Shown here in pieces: positions 1 to 8,869 of a DNA stretch of 64,000 bases (positions are counted from its first letter, which is position 1; each line of letters begins with the position of its first letter). Both the position numbers and the translations under genes were made by a program. The DNA comes from an uncultured Bacteroidia bacterium (lineage in GTDB: Bacteria; Bacteroidota; Bacteroidia; Bacteroidales; F082). Location of the stretch: assembly GCA_902774295.1 (NCBI GenBank), contig CACYHP010000006.1, forward strand, positions 1 through 64,000, written 5' to 3'. The notes beneath the pieces are model-generated. The model was not told the DNA's origin. It ran no database searches and worked only from the letters and a program-made list of their open reading frames with translations.

Positions 1-2
1 TT

Positions 3-2309
3 ACGCTGGGCTACAACGGCCCCATGGCAACCACGAATTTTAGTCTGGACGGCACTCATCTCAACGACAACAGTTTCACCATCAGCACTGATAATGCTGC
101 GTTTGACGATGGTACCGCCACCATCAAATGGGATTTCCCAGGAAGAGGAACAGAGGGAGACCCCTACCAGATTTCTTCAGCCGCCGTTTGGGATTTCCTG
201 GCAGACCAAGTCAATGGCGGCACAAATTATAGCGGCAAGTACTTTCAGCAGACGGGTGACTTTACAGTTTCTTCAAAAATAATTGGCTATCCGACGGATG
301 ACACACATTATGTAACGTTCAACGGTATTTACGACGGTAACGGATGTACTATTACCACTTCCATCAGCAAGTCTGACGAAAGATATGTGGCGCCATTTCA
401 TTGTATCGCCGATGCCACGATTAAGAATGTCATTGTGACTGGTAGCGTAACCGTATCGGGTAGTGCGAGCATCGAGCACAGGCGCCACCCTGCCGGATTG
501 GTAGGTGTGACAGACGGAACCTGCATCTTGCAAAACTGCAGGGTGAGTGCTAACGTCAGCGGATGCGACTATATGGGCGGATTAATCGGACATACTCAGA
601 ATGCAAATATTACCATTACCGGCTGTGTCTATTCCGGCACATTGACCGCATCCGGCACGGAATATACCGGTGGTTTCATCGGTTGGGGCGGCGACAACGG
701 AGGAAAGACCTATGCGCTTTCCAATAACCTTTTCACCGGTTCATATTCCGGCAGTGGTAAGTTTCATCCAGTCGGATTTCTTTACAATCCAGGCGGTAAC
801 ACGAGAACCGTAACGAACACATATTATACGTCTGGACTTCAAAACGTAGGAGATAACGATGACAAATCTTTAGTACAAGGTTTAACGAACAAAGGCAAGT
901 TTGCATATTCCATCACAGGCGGAACAGGCGTTACGGTATCCAATGCTGGAACACCAACTACTTATTATAACGTAAGCGATATCACCAGTTATGGTATCGG
1001 CATTAAGTACGGCGAAGTGCTTTATGGCGGTAATGGCGATGCGATAAACCTTAACCTCACTGCGACAAATCATGCTGGATATAGCGTATATGACCATAGT
1101 ACAAATAACGGTTCTCTCACCGGAGATGATAATCCTTACACCCTCACCATGGCTGCTGCAAATGCCACTATCAATGTAAGATATTATACTATAAAGAGCA
1201 TCACAGCCACTCCATCCGCTTCGGCGGCAAGCGGTTGGTATCTTATTGCATCGCCAATGAATGAAGCAATAAATCCGGTTAATGTCACAAATATGACCAA
1301 TGTAAGCTACGACATCTTCCGTTTCAACCAAAGTGCTGAAATGGAATGGCAAAACTGGGGACAAACAGGTGCAAGTCACTATCATTTCGACCTTGAACCC
1401 GGCAGAGGCTATCTCTATGCGAATAGCAGCAATGTAACTCTTACCTTTATAGGAACGCCTTATAGCGGAACAGGAGAGTTCGCTTTGGAATACAGCACTT
1501 CTAATCCTGACACCAGAATGCGTGGCTGGAATCTCATCGGCAACCCATTTGGTGTGCAGGCGACCATCGACAAAGATTGTTATAAGATGAATGATGAAAC
1601 ACATACTGAAGTTATTCTTTGTAATAAACCTGCAACAGTTGACCCGATGGAAGGCGTTTTCGTGCAAGCTACGGCAGAGAATCAGTCTGTGACATTCTCA
1701 ACTGGAGCTAAACGAGAAACCGCTGGCAGCGAAGATTGCATCGTCATCAACCTCAGTGGCAGCAAAGGCACTATCATCGACCGCGCAATAGTAAGTTTCG
1801 ACAATGGTCGTACACTGCCGAAATTCCAAATAAAGGAAAACAGCACGAAACTTTATATACCTCAAAAAGGAACGGATTATGCTATTGCGTTCTCTTACAG
1901 AATTGGAGAATTGCCGCTGAACTTCAAACCGCAAGAGACCGGCGTTTACACCCTCGGCTTCAGCGGCGAGAATATGAATGGTGTCAGCCTCGTTGATGTG
2001 CTTGACAATGCAGAAATCGATCTTAGCGTAAACGATACGTACACATTCATCGGTTCTCCAAACGACCGTGAAGATAGGTTCAAACTGGTGTTCAGCTCAC
2101 CGAAGGACTCTAATATCGAAATCTTTGCTTACCAAACCGGCAACGATATCGTTGTGAGCGGCGAAGGAGAATTACAGGTATTTGACGTTATGGGCCGCAT
2201 GGTGATGCAACAGCGCATTGATGGCGTTCAGACCGTTGCAAAACCGCTGCAAACAGGAGTTTACATATTACGGTTAAATGAGAAGTCGCAGAAAATTGTT
2301 GTCAGATAA
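3..2309 (+). CDS. T9SS-sorted surface protein, 5' end cut off by window
   Basis: Secreted or cell-surface protein of unknown ligand. The frame is open from the first bases of the window, so the N-terminus and signal peptide lie upstream; the first internal ATG is at 24. The visible 769 codons hold a glycine/threonine-rich beta-helix-like region resembling GLUG-motif adhesins (roughly residues 30-300, with GTEGDPYQI and repeated G-G-hydrophobic-G turns). A middle beta-rich part follows, and the last ~75 residues form a Por-type sorting domain (pattern LQVFDVMGRMV ... GVYILRL ... KIVV). In Bacteroidota this domain sends proteins through type IX secretion. The small protein at 2327 follows after 17 bases. 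Cargo function is not recognisable. Confidence 0.8.
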   Translation, partial: TLGYNGPMATTNFSLDGTHLNDNSFTISTDNAAFDDGTATIKWDFPGRGTEGDPYQISSAAVWDFLADQVNGGTNYSGKYFQQTGDFTVSSKIIGYPTDDTHYVTFNGIYDGNGCTITTSISKSDERYVAPFHCIADATIKNVIVTGSVTVSGSASIEHRRHPAGLVGVTDGTCILQNCRVSANVSGCDYMGGLIGHTQNANITITGCVYSGTLTASGTEYTGGFIGWGGDNGGKTYALSNNLFTGSYSGSGKFHPVGFLYNPGGNTRTVTNTYYTSGLQNVGDNDDKSLVQGLTNKGKFAYSITGGTGVTVSNAGTPTTYYNVSDITSYGIGIKYGEVLYGGNGDAINLNLTATNHAGYSVYDHSTNNGSLTGDDNPYTLTMAAANATINVRYYTIKSITATPSASAASGWYLIASPMNEAINPVNVTNMTNVSYDIFRFNQSAEMEWQNWGQTGASHYHFDLEPGRGYLYANSSNVTLTFIGTPYSGTGEFALEYSTSNPDTRMRGWNLIGNPFGVQATIDKDCYKMNDETHTEVILCNKPATVDPMEGVFVQATAENQSVTFSTGAKRETAGSEDCIVINLSGSKGTIIDRAIVSFDNGRTLPKFQIKENSTKLYIPQKGTDYAIAFSYRIGELPLNFKPQETGVYTLGFSGENMNGVSLVDVLDNAEIDLSVNDTYTFIGSPNDREDRFKLVFSSPKDSNIEIFAYQTGNDIVVSGEGELQVFDVMGRMVMQQRIDGVQTVAKPLQTGVYILRLNEKSQKIVVR

Positions 2310-2312
2310 AAT

Positions 2313-2319
2313 AGGAGGG
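2313..2319 (+). promoter_or_regulatory. Strong Shine-Dalgarno before the 83-aa protein
   Basis: AGGAGGG lies 7 bases before the ATG at 2327. Such strong sites are rare in this window; the only similar one precedes etfB. Confidence 0.6.
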
Positions 2320-2326
2320 AAGTAAG

Positions 2327-2578
2327 ATGAAAAATTTATTATTAGCAATTGTATTTATTTTCACTTTCACTTTGGGAGCCAGCGCGCAATCTTATAATGA
2401 CAGTTTTGTTGAATGGGCCGATTCAGATGTCAATAGGACTGCTGTCGATTGGGCAATAGTTTTTCCTATAACTCACTTCACTAACACCGACCAGAACGGA
2501 TCGCCTCTGGGCAGCGGATTGCTAATCCTCACCGCATTAGGTGCAGGATATACGGTAATGCGTAAACGCAAAAAATAA
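2327..2578 (+). CDS. Small exported protein with C-terminal tripartite anchor-like signal
   Basis: 83 residues. The N-terminus is a signal peptide (MKN, then a hydrophobic run ending ASAQ). A short acidic/polar middle follows. The C-terminus has a PLGSG motif, a hydrophobic stretch of about 15 residues and a basic tail RKRKK. This motif-hydrophobic-basic order is that of sorting signals cut by sortases or exosortase-like enzymes, but it would also fit a simple membrane tail. It lies 17 bases after the T9SS surface protein and before a terminator, so the two are probably co-transcribed. No function is recognised. Confidence 0.75.
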   Translation: MKNLLLAIVFIFTFTLGASAQSYNDSFVEWADSDVNRTAVDWAIVFPITHFTNTDQNGSPLGSGLLILTALGAGYTVMRKRKK

Positions 2579-2596
2579 ATCAAAAAATCAAAGCGC

Positions 2597-2630
2597 AAGG
2601 CGACCTTCATTTTTGAGGGTCGCCTTTTTT
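2597..2630 (+). terminator. Rho-independent terminator
   Basis: Stem AAGGCGACC (2597-2605) pairs with GGTCGCCTT (2618-2626), followed by a T run. It ends the surface-protein operon. Confidence 0.9.
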
Positions 2631-2741
2631 GTTGGGGGTTGTTAAATTTATTTCAAAATCCCGGCTGCAAGAAAGGAAATTAATTGTGCCTGCTAATACG
2701 GAAATAGTGAAATGCTCTTTTGCGACGAGAAGAAAAATAAA

Positions 2742-2769
2742 AAAAAGCTGGCATCTCTGTCAGCTTTTT
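2742..2769 (-). terminator. Terminator of tRNA-Arg
   Basis: Hairpin AAAAGCTG / CAGCTTTT with A/T runs on both sides. On the minus strand it lies just after the tRNA-Arg 3' end. Confidence 0.75.
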
Positions 2770-2771
2770 AG

Positions 2772-2845
2772 TGAACTAGGCGGGAGTCGAACCCACAACC
2801 GCCTGATCCGTAGTCAGGGACTCTATCCAATTGAGCTACTAGTCC
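2772..2845 (-). tRNA. tRNA-Arg (ACG)
   Basis: 74 nt on the minus strand. The acceptor GGACTAG pairs with CTAGTTC, the anticodon loop reads CTACGGA (anticodon ACG), and the T arm GGTTCGAC is present. No CCA is encoded. A TAATTTTGC -7 box lies 16 bases upstream (2861-2869 on the minus strand). Confidence 0.95.
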
Positions 2846-2912
2846 ATTGCGTTTTGCGCTGCAAAATTACAACATTTTTTTATTGGTTATTCAAAAAATG
2901 TGAAATTTTTTG

Positions 2913-2994
2913 TGGGGGAGGGTGGACTCGAACCACCGAACTCATCCGAGGACAGATTTACAGTCTGTTGCAATTGCCGCTATGCGACTCCCCC
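2913..2994 (-). tRNA. tRNA-Tyr (GTA)
   Basis: 82 nt with a long variable arm. The acceptor GGGGGAG pairs with CTCCCCC, and the anticodon stem-loop CAGACTGTAAATCTG carries GTA. A TAATTTTGC -7 box is at 3010-3018 on the minus strand. The stretch 2579-3084 holds only the terminators, the two tRNAs and their promoters. Confidence 0.95.
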
Positions 2995-3084
2995 GAGGAT
3001 TTTTGCGTTGCAAAATTACTACTTTTTCTGCAATCCGCAACAATTTTTATTAAAAATTTTTTAAAAGTCTTAATGATTTAAAAA

Positions 3085-3954
3085 TCAATATATTACAGAA
3101 CCTTGACGCAGTGAGGAGGCATGGAAACAGCCCACAGCCTCACCTTCAGGATAGATATTTGTACGCACATTTGACGGAGTTCCCAACATTGGATTAGTGC
3201 CTGTGCTTTCAGAAATCTCTATAATATAATGAGCATAATCTCTTGGAATCGACCATAAATCCATGGTAACGGTATCTCCTTTGTGCAAGACCTCAAGACT
3301 GTCGCGCTGGTCAAGGCCATCGATAGGGAACTCACCGGCAAGCATAACCATGAGCGGACCGTTGAAATAAATGCCTGCATAGCCATAAGTCTCAAATACT
3401 TGGCATCTTGTGAGCGTATCACCGCCAACATCCCTATTATTGATCCTGACTCGCGTCATATAATACGTCCTGGGGTCATCGGTGGTCTGGAAATATGGGT
3501 AAACACCAAGGAAATTGTCGTCATGCAACTCATTGAAAACCCAAGGCTTGACGCGAATTGAGTCGACACATTCCACGTTTTCATTCATGGTCGATTCTGA
3601 AAAGAGATGATGGCTGCCTTTGTCATCATTGAAATCTATTGAAAGATGATAGGTGTGACCGATTTGTCCCGCAAACTCATTGACTGACAGGTAATAACCA
3701 GGTCTTTCAGTCTCCTCATACCACATGGTATCAGTGCCGTCGACGACATAAACTATAGCGTTGGAAATCATCTCAGGCTCGCCTCCATAAAACGGCATTG
3801 TGCGGCTAAGGATGACCTCTTGCTTCTTGTATTCATCTGTGACTGAGCCACTTACACCAACAAGCTGCTCGCCCTCCTGAGGGGTGATCGTAATACTCTC
3901 AGTGCAGGCAGTCAGCGAAAACATTGCTAATAATATGATTATAATTTTTTTCAT
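3085..3954 (-). CDS. DUF4249-family lipoprotein, partner of TonB receptor
   Basis: 289 residues, outer-membrane or periplasmic lipoprotein. The signal peptide ends in a lipobox (LTAC). After it come beta-strand-rich segments typical of DUF4249, including the early GSVTD turn and a VYVVDG strand. It starts 4 bases after the stop of the TonB-dependent receptor at 3959 and shares its operon. DUF4249 proteins are commonly encoded beside such receptors in Bacteroidota, where they are thought to sit at the outer face; the substrate is unknown. Confidence 0.8.
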   Translation of the reverse strand: MKKIIIILLAMFSLTACTESITITPQEGEQLVGVSGSVTDEYKKQEVILSRTMPFYGGEPEMISNAIVYVVDGTDTMWYEETERPGYYLSVNEFAGQIGHTYHLSIDFNDDKGSHHLFSESTMNENVECVDSIRVKPWVFNELHDDNFLGVYPYFQTTDDPRTYYMTRVRINNRDVGGDTLTRCQVFETYGYAGIYFNGPLMVMLAGEFPIDGLDQRDSLEVLHKGDTVTMDLWSIPRDYAHYIIEISESTGTNPMLGTPSNVRTNIYPEGEAVGCFHASSLRQGSVIY

Positions 3955-3958
3955 GTCT

Positions 3959-6286
3959 TTAATATTTGAAATTATATGATATTGAAGGAATTACAGAGAA
4001 AAGATACATCTGTTTTGTCTCCAAAGTATTGTTTTCGCCTGGTGTGAACATCACAGCCCAAGTGTTGTGACGTCCGTAAACATTGTAAATAGACACATTC
4101 CATTCGCCTTGCCAACGTTTGTGTTTCTTGCCTTTCCATGTTGCTGAAAGGTCGAGGCGATGATAGTCTGGATAACGGCTCTGATTGCGGTATCCGTTAT
4201 AAATCGCGTATGTCGAGCCGTGGTCGGTGTATTTTCCATAAGGGTAGGTGATAGGCTGTCCGGTGTTGTAGATCCAGTTGGCCGAAGCATTGAATCTGTC
4301 GCTGAATTCATAGTTTACCACGATGCTGATACAATGCGGACGGTCGTATGGCGAGCGGTATTCCTCGTCATGACTGATACCTGGCACCGTTCTGAATGAG
4401 CGGCTGTAGGTGTAAGCGATCCAGCCCGTGAGCTTGCCATAGTTCTTTCTTATGAGAAACTCAGCGCCATAAGAACGGCCTTTTCCGACACGCACCTCGC
4501 CGTCAATCAAAAGGTTACCGTAGAATGAGGCATCGTCAACGAAATCTATCACATCGGTAAGCTTTTTGTAGAACAATTCAACAGATGTCTCGATGTCGTT
4601 GCCACGGAAATTGCGGAAATAACCAACGGCTACCTGATCACATTTCTGCGGTTTGATGTTCGGATTGGTCGGGAACCAAACGTCAAATGGAAGTCCGCCA
4701 GTGGCATTTGTAGCAAGTTGTGCATATTGCACAGTCCTTGAATATGAAGCCTTTACCGACGATGTGGCTCCCAAACGGTACACCATGGCAAGACGTGGCT
4801 CGAGGTTGACCTCAGTGTTGAAAATCTCGCCTTTGCCATATATTGTGGAGTCGTAGAAATTATAATTCTCGTCAAAGAGATATAAAGTCTCAGGACCAAT
4901 ATTTTGATACATTGACAAACGCAAGCCGTATCTCACTGACAGGAAAGGAGTTATGTTGTGATCATGACTGTAATACAACGCCGACTCAATGGCTTTACGA
5001 TATACTGCTGCACTTTCACTGATACCTAAAAACTGTGATACAACACCTGTTCTGTCGTGTAACTCACCTTGATTATATTTATGGTAAGTCATTGATACAC
5101 CGAACTTTGATGTGATTTTATCGTTTATCAGCCAAGTGAAATCATATTTTCCGGTAAGGTCGTTGATGCCAGCTTTAATGGTGAAGTCGTATGGACTCAT
5201 CATCACGTCAATATCGTATTGATATTTTGTGTAAAGCAGTGACAGATTGGAGGTTAGCTTATCAGTGAAGATGTGATTCCAACGTATTGTAGAAGTGGTG
5301 TTTCCATAACCGATGTTCATCAGGTTGACCACGCCAATTCTGTCGTATCCTTTATACAATGAGACGAAAAGACGGTTGTTTTCGTTGAAAACGTGCGTTA
5401 TCTTTCCATTTAGGTCGTAGAAATACAAACGTGTATCTTTCAGCTTTTGAAAGAGATATGGCGTTATGAGACCGCCGTAAGTGACACGTCCGGCGAGCAT
5501 CACTGAGGTGCGCTGTTGGTTGAATGGCATGTCAAGCATGAGACGGCTTGTGAGTATGCCGACACCTCCAGTCATGGTGAAACGGTCCGGGACTTCGTCA
5601 ATTGTCCTGACATCAAGCACGGAAGACAATCGGCTATCGTAACTTGCAGGGATATCACCTTTATATAACGTAGCGTCTTTCACCACATCATTGTTGAAAA
5701 TTGAGAAAAATCCCAGAAAATGCGATGCGTTATAAACCGGAGCGTCGTCGAGAGTGATAAGGTTCTGGTCGGGAGCGCCGCCACGCACGCTGAATCCTGA
5801 TGAGCCTTCCGATGCTGCCTGAACACCCGGGAGCAGTTGTACTGCCTTGATGACGTCGACTTCTCCCATGAGTGCCGGAATCCTCTTTATTCTCTTGATC
5901 TCCAACTTTTGAACACTCATCGCGAGCTCACGCACATTGGCATCCGCTTTCTCGCTGGTGACGACGACGCCTTCAAGCATCTGCGACTCCATCTTCATGT
6001 TGATATTCAGACGTTTGCGAGAATTTTCAACAACAATCACCTGCTCAATTGTGGTGTAACCAAGATATGAAAAACGAATCTTATATTTTCCCGGATTTAG
6101 TTGGAAATCATAATAACCATTGTAATTCGTCACGGTTCCTTTTTGCAACGAATCGTTATAAACTGCAGCCCCCACGAGCACCTCGCCTGTATCTTCGTCC
6201 TTGATAACGCCGTAAATACCCGATTGGGCATAAGCGCTCAACGAGGCTAAAAGTATCATAATCAATAAAATATATGTTTTTTTCAT
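3959..6286 (-). CDS. TonB-dependent outer-membrane receptor with N-terminal CarboxypepD_reg domain
   Basis: 775 residues from the chosen ATG at 6286; the frame extends 17 codons further upstream, but the signal peptide (MKKTYILL ... AYAQ) sets the start. Order: signal peptide, carboxypeptidase-regulatory-like beta sandwich (about 22-110, GIYGVIKDEDTGE), plug domain (about 115-230, with SVRGGAPDQNLITLDDAPVY), then a 22-strand-type beta barrel ending in an aromatic-rich C-terminus (SYNFKY). It imports an unknown ligand across the outer membrane using TonB. It lacks a SusD partner; the co-transcribed DUF4249 lipoprotein takes that place. A TAACTTTGC box at 6304-6312 is its likely promoter, divergent from patB. 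Confidence 0.9.
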   Translation of the reverse strand: MKKTYILLIMILLASLSAYAQSGIYGVIKDEDTGEVLVGAAVYNDSLQKGTVTNYNGYYDFQLNPGKYKIRFSYLGYTTIEQVIVVENSRKRLNINMKMESQMLEGVVVTSEKADANVRELAMSVQKLEIKRIKRIPALMGEVDVIKAVQLLPGVQAASEGSSGFSVRGGAPDQNLITLDDAPVYNASHFLGFFSIFNNDVVKDATLYKGDIPASYDSRLSSVLDVRTIDEVPDRFTMTGGVGILTSRLMLDMPFNQQRTSVMLAGRVTYGGLITPYLFQKLKDTRLYFYDLNGKITHVFNENNRLFVSLYKGYDRIGVVNLMNIGYGNTTSTIRWNHIFTDKLTSNLSLLYTKYQYDIDVMMSPYDFTIKAGINDLTGKYDFTWLINDKITSKFGVSMTYHKYNQGELHDRTGVVSQFLGISESAAVYRKAIESALYYSHDHNITPFLSVRYGLRLSMYQNIGPETLYLFDENYNFYDSTIYGKGEIFNTEVNLEPRLAMVYRLGATSSVKASYSRTVQYAQLATNATGGLPFDVWFPTNPNIKPQKCDQVAVGYFRNFRGNDIETSVELFYKKLTDVIDFVDDASFYGNLLIDGEVRVGKGRSYGAEFLIRKNYGKLTGWIAYTYSRSFRTVPGISHDEEYRSPYDRPHCISIVVNYEFSDRFNASANWIYNTGQPITYPYGKYTDHGSTYAIYNGYRNQSRYPDYHRLDLSATWKGKKHKRWQGEWNVSIYNVYGRHNTWAVMFTPGENNTLETKQMYLFSVIPSISYNFKY

Positions 6287-6303
6287 AAAGTTAAAACTGG
6301 GCT

Positions 6304-6312
6304 GCAAAGTTA
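6304..6312 (-). promoter_or_regulatory. -7 box TAACTTTGC for the TonB receptor operon
   Basis: Matches the Bacteroidota TAnnTTTG box, 18 bases before the chosen start, and so supports the shorter start. Confidence 0.65.
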
Positions 6313-6324
6313 CACTTTTTTTCG

Positions 6325-6333
6325 TAATTTTGC
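6325..6333 (+). promoter_or_regulatory. -7 box TAATTTTGC for the PatB-like gene
   Basis: Lies 17 bases before the ATG at 6350, back to back with the divergent receptor promoter. Confidence 0.65.
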
Positions 6334-6349
6334 CCAAAAATATTTTAAT

Positions 6350-7510
6350 ATGTTATATAATTTTGATGAAATAATAAATCGCGCTGGCACAGAAAGCGTA
6401 AAATATGATTTAAGAGAAAAAATCTTCGGTAAAGCCGATGTCATCCCGATGTGGGTCGCCGACATGGATTTCCGTACTCCTGATTTCATCAGAAACGCTG
6501 TGATTGAGCGCGCAAAATATGATGTTTACGGCTACACTTTCCGTGAAGAAGCTTATTTTCAGGCCATCGCCAATTGGATTCATCGCCGTCACGGATGGGA
6601 TGTGAAAACAGAATGGATGACATATACTCCTGGCGTTGTCGCGGCATTCAATATGGCTGTCATGGGCTTGACTCAGGAAGGTGATGAGGTCATCATTCAA
6701 CCGCCGGTCTATCCGCCATTTTTCCATGCCGTGGAAAGCCACAACCGCAAACTCGTCCTCAATCCGTTGATTGACACGGAAGACGGTTTCAAAATGGATT
6801 ATGAGCTCCTGGAGAAACAAGCTAAGACCGCTAAAATGTTGATACTCAGCAATCCACACAACCCAGTGGGAAGATGCTGGACAAAAGACGAGCTTAAAAA
6901 ATTAGGCGACATCTGTTTGAGAAATAACGTGCTGGTTTTCTCCGACGAGATTCATTGCGACCTTGTCCTGCCAGGTTTCAAACATGTGCCTTTTGCAAGT
7001 GTCTGCAAGGAATTTGAGCAACATTGCATCACAGCGCATGCAGCAAGCAAGACATTCAACCTCGCTGGAATGGCTACATCCACTATCATCATCGCAAACG
7101 AAGAACTACGTAAGAAATACGTTGATTTTGTCGACAGTACAGAAATCAATCTTGGTAATATTTTCGGCAAGATTGCGACAAAAACAGCTATGGAACAGGG
7201 CGAGGAATGGCTGCAACAGCTGCTTCAATATATCAAGGGCAATATTGACTATGTAGTCGATTTCATTCAAAAGAATCTGCCGAAAGTCAGGGTGCACAAA
7301 GCCCAGGCCACATATATGCTTTGGCTTGATTTCTCAGCTTATAACCTTGACAACCAGTCGCTGAACCACAAGATGATATTTGAAGCCGGATTGGGCTTAA
7401 ACAACGGCAAGGAATTCGGCAAGCAAGGTGAACAATGCTTGAGGATAAACCTCGCTTGTCCACGAAGCGTCGTGGAAGAAGCGATGAAGAGAATAAAATC
7501 TGTCTTTTAA
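6350..7510 (+). CDS. PatB/MalY-type cystathionine beta-lyase (PLP aminotransferase fold)
   Basis: 386 residues, the usual size for the family. Fold-type I PLP enzyme that most likely cleaves the C-S bond of cystathionine or cysteine-type substrates, giving homocysteine or sulfide, pyruvate and ammonia. Visible marks: the N-terminal VIPMWVADMDF segment typical of PatB/MalY, the substrate-side SNPHNPVGR, SDEIHCDL and the PLP lysine in ASKTFNLAG (K234). Monocistronic; converges on arcA 8 bases away. True aminotransferase activity cannot be excluded from sequence, but the MWVADMD signature argues for C-S lyase. Confidence 0.88.
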   Translation: MLYNFDEIINRAGTESVKYDLREKIFGKADVIPMWVADMDFRTPDFIRNAVIERAKYDVYGYTFREEAYFQAIANWIHRRHGWDVKTEWMTYTPGVVAAFNMAVMGLTQEGDEVIIQPPVYPPFFHAVESHNRKLVLNPLIDTEDGFKMDYELLEKQAKTAKMLILSNPHNPVGRCWTKDELKKLGDICLRNNVLVFSDEIHCDLVLPGFKHVPFASVCKEFEQHCITAHAASKTFNLAGMATSTIIIANEELRKKYVDFVDSTEINLGNIFGKIATKTAMEQGEEWLQQLLQYIKGNIDYVVDFIQKNLPKVRVHKAQATYMLWLDFSAYNLDNQSLNHKMIFEAGLGLNNGKEFGKQGEQCLRINLACPRSVVEEAMKRIKSVF

Positions 7511-7517
7511 TACTGGA

Positions 7518-8759
7518 TTACCAATCCACTGACTGTCTTACTAACGGCATCGTCATGCATCGGGCGCCACCGCCACCGCGTGAGAGCTCGTTGCCTTCGA
7601 ATGCCACGACACAACGTTTGTAGTCATCAACACTGACTTTTCCTGATGCCACATCAGCGGCTTTCAGCACCTCGAAACCGTTTTGGTTCAAGGCTTCTAT
7701 TGTGTTATAGTTTCTTGCGTAGCCCAACACTTTGCCAGGAGCGAAAGCGAAGAAATTAGCGCCACTGTGCCATTGCTCACGTGGTCCGAAATAATCGTCG
7801 CCACCGCCGCAGAAGATAGGCTCGAGCGTCATTCCGAGCTTGCCTAAAGCCTCCACGAGGTTGTTTTCTTCAGAAACTCTTGTATATTCGTAGCCGTTCA
7901 CCTCGTAGTGGATGGTCTTGAAGTTATCGCTCATAATGACCGGCTTATATGCCATGCAGCGGTCTTTGTCGAGGAATGTGAACACCATGTCGAGATGGAT
8001 AAACGACTCTGGCTCGAATGGCAGCTGTTGTGTTATGAGATGGCGTACTCCGCCGAGGCTTCTGAGGTGCTCGAGCAGCGCTTTGACGCCTTCATTGCTT
8101 GTTCTTGAACCGCAGCCGCTGAGGATGATGTCGTGACGTGCAATCTCAACGTCGCCGCCCTCAACAGAGCCGACTCCATTCATGCTGTAACGGTTGATAG
8201 GGTTGATGCCTTCAACATCAATTATTCTCGAGTGCTGGAAAATGGCTGTCCAGAGCATGGTCTCACGGTCACGCACATCTGTAGCCATCTTGCTGATCAT
8301 CACGTTGTTATACATGGTGAATGCAGCGTCTCTCATGAAGAACAGATTCGGGATAGGAGGGAAGATATAACGCTCTTTGAGGCTCTTGTTGTCGTAGCCT
8401 TCGATGAGTGTCGTCGCCAGCTTTTCAACATCAAAGCTGCAGAGAAGCTCAGCCATATATGGCAGATTTTCTCTTTGGCAGATTCTGTCGACAAGGCTTT
8501 CTTTGATTTCTCTATCTTTTAAAATATCAATAAGCAAATCTTTGAAAGTCAACACATTAGTAACTTTACGAAGAGTTCCTTCAAAGTCTTTGTAGTTCTC
8601 TAATGCTTCACGATAGTTTAAAATGTCACTGAAAAGGAATTTGTGGGCGTTTTCCGGTGTCATATGCTCAATCTCCTTGCCCGGAGCGTGCAGAATGACA
8701 TAATCTAATTTACCAATCTCTGATTCAACACACGGTTTAACACGTCGAAAATAATCCAT
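7518..8759 (-). CDS. arcA: Arginine deiminase
   Basis: 413 residues, full length. Hydrolyses L-arginine to citrulline and ammonia in the cytoplasm. Family motifs are in order: the N-terminal GxLxxVILHAPG-like strand, FFMRDAAF, SVEGGDVEIA, HLDMVFTFLD and the C-terminal GGARCMTMP with nucleophile C401. No ornithine carbamoyltransferase or carbamate kinase is adjacent, so the rest of the arginine deiminase pathway, if present, lies elsewhere. Single gene with its own -7 box (8783-8791). Confidence 0.93.
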   Translation of the reverse strand: MDYFRRVKPCVESEIGKLDYVILHAPGKEIEHMTPENAHKFLFSDILNYREALENYKDFEGTLRKVTNVLTFKDLLIDILKDREIKESLVDRICQRENLPYMAELLCSFDVEKLATTLIEGYDNKSLKERYIFPPIPNLFFMRDAAFTMYNNVMISKMATDVRDRETMLWTAIFQHSRIIDVEGINPINRYSMNGVGSVEGGDVEIARHDIILSGCGSRTSNEGVKALLEHLRSLGGVRHLITQQLPFEPESFIHLDMVFTFLDKDRCMAYKPVIMSDNFKTIHYEVNGYEYTRVSEENNLVEALGKLGMTLEPIFCGGGDDYFGPREQWHSGANFFAFAPGKVLGYARNYNTIEALNQNGFEVLKAADVASGKVSVDDYKRCVVAFEGNELSRGGGGARCMTMPLVRQSVDW

Positions 8760-8782
8760 AAAAATTTATTTAGAATTAGACT

Positions 8783-8791
8783 GCAAAAATA
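8783..8791 (-). promoter_or_regulatory. -7 box TATTTTTGC for arcA
   Basis: Minus-strand match to TAnnTTTG, 23 bases before the arcA start. Confidence 0.6.
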
Positions 8792-8810
8792 CAACTTTTT
8801 TGATAACCTC

Positions 8811-8869
8811 TAACAACTTTTAACTTTAAACTTTAAAACTACTCTCAACTCTACACTCTAAACTCTACA
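8811..8869. repeat. Degenerate AAACTNN-type short tandem repeats
   Basis: Consecutive units such as TAACTTT, AAACTTT, AACTCTA, CACTCTA and AACTCTA fill the gap between arcA and the deacylase gene and run into its stop codon. The same kind of tract lies on the other side of the deacylase gene. Confidence 0.6.

Noticed and set aside
882..1667. 261-codon open frame on the minus strand
   Set aside because: It is antisense to the T9SS surface protein. It has no recognisable domain, an odd Ile/Ser/Cys-rich composition and no promoter box.
2629..3081. 150-codon open frame on the plus strand
   Set aside because: It runs across the terminator and both tRNA genes; its apparent matches are translated tRNA sequence.
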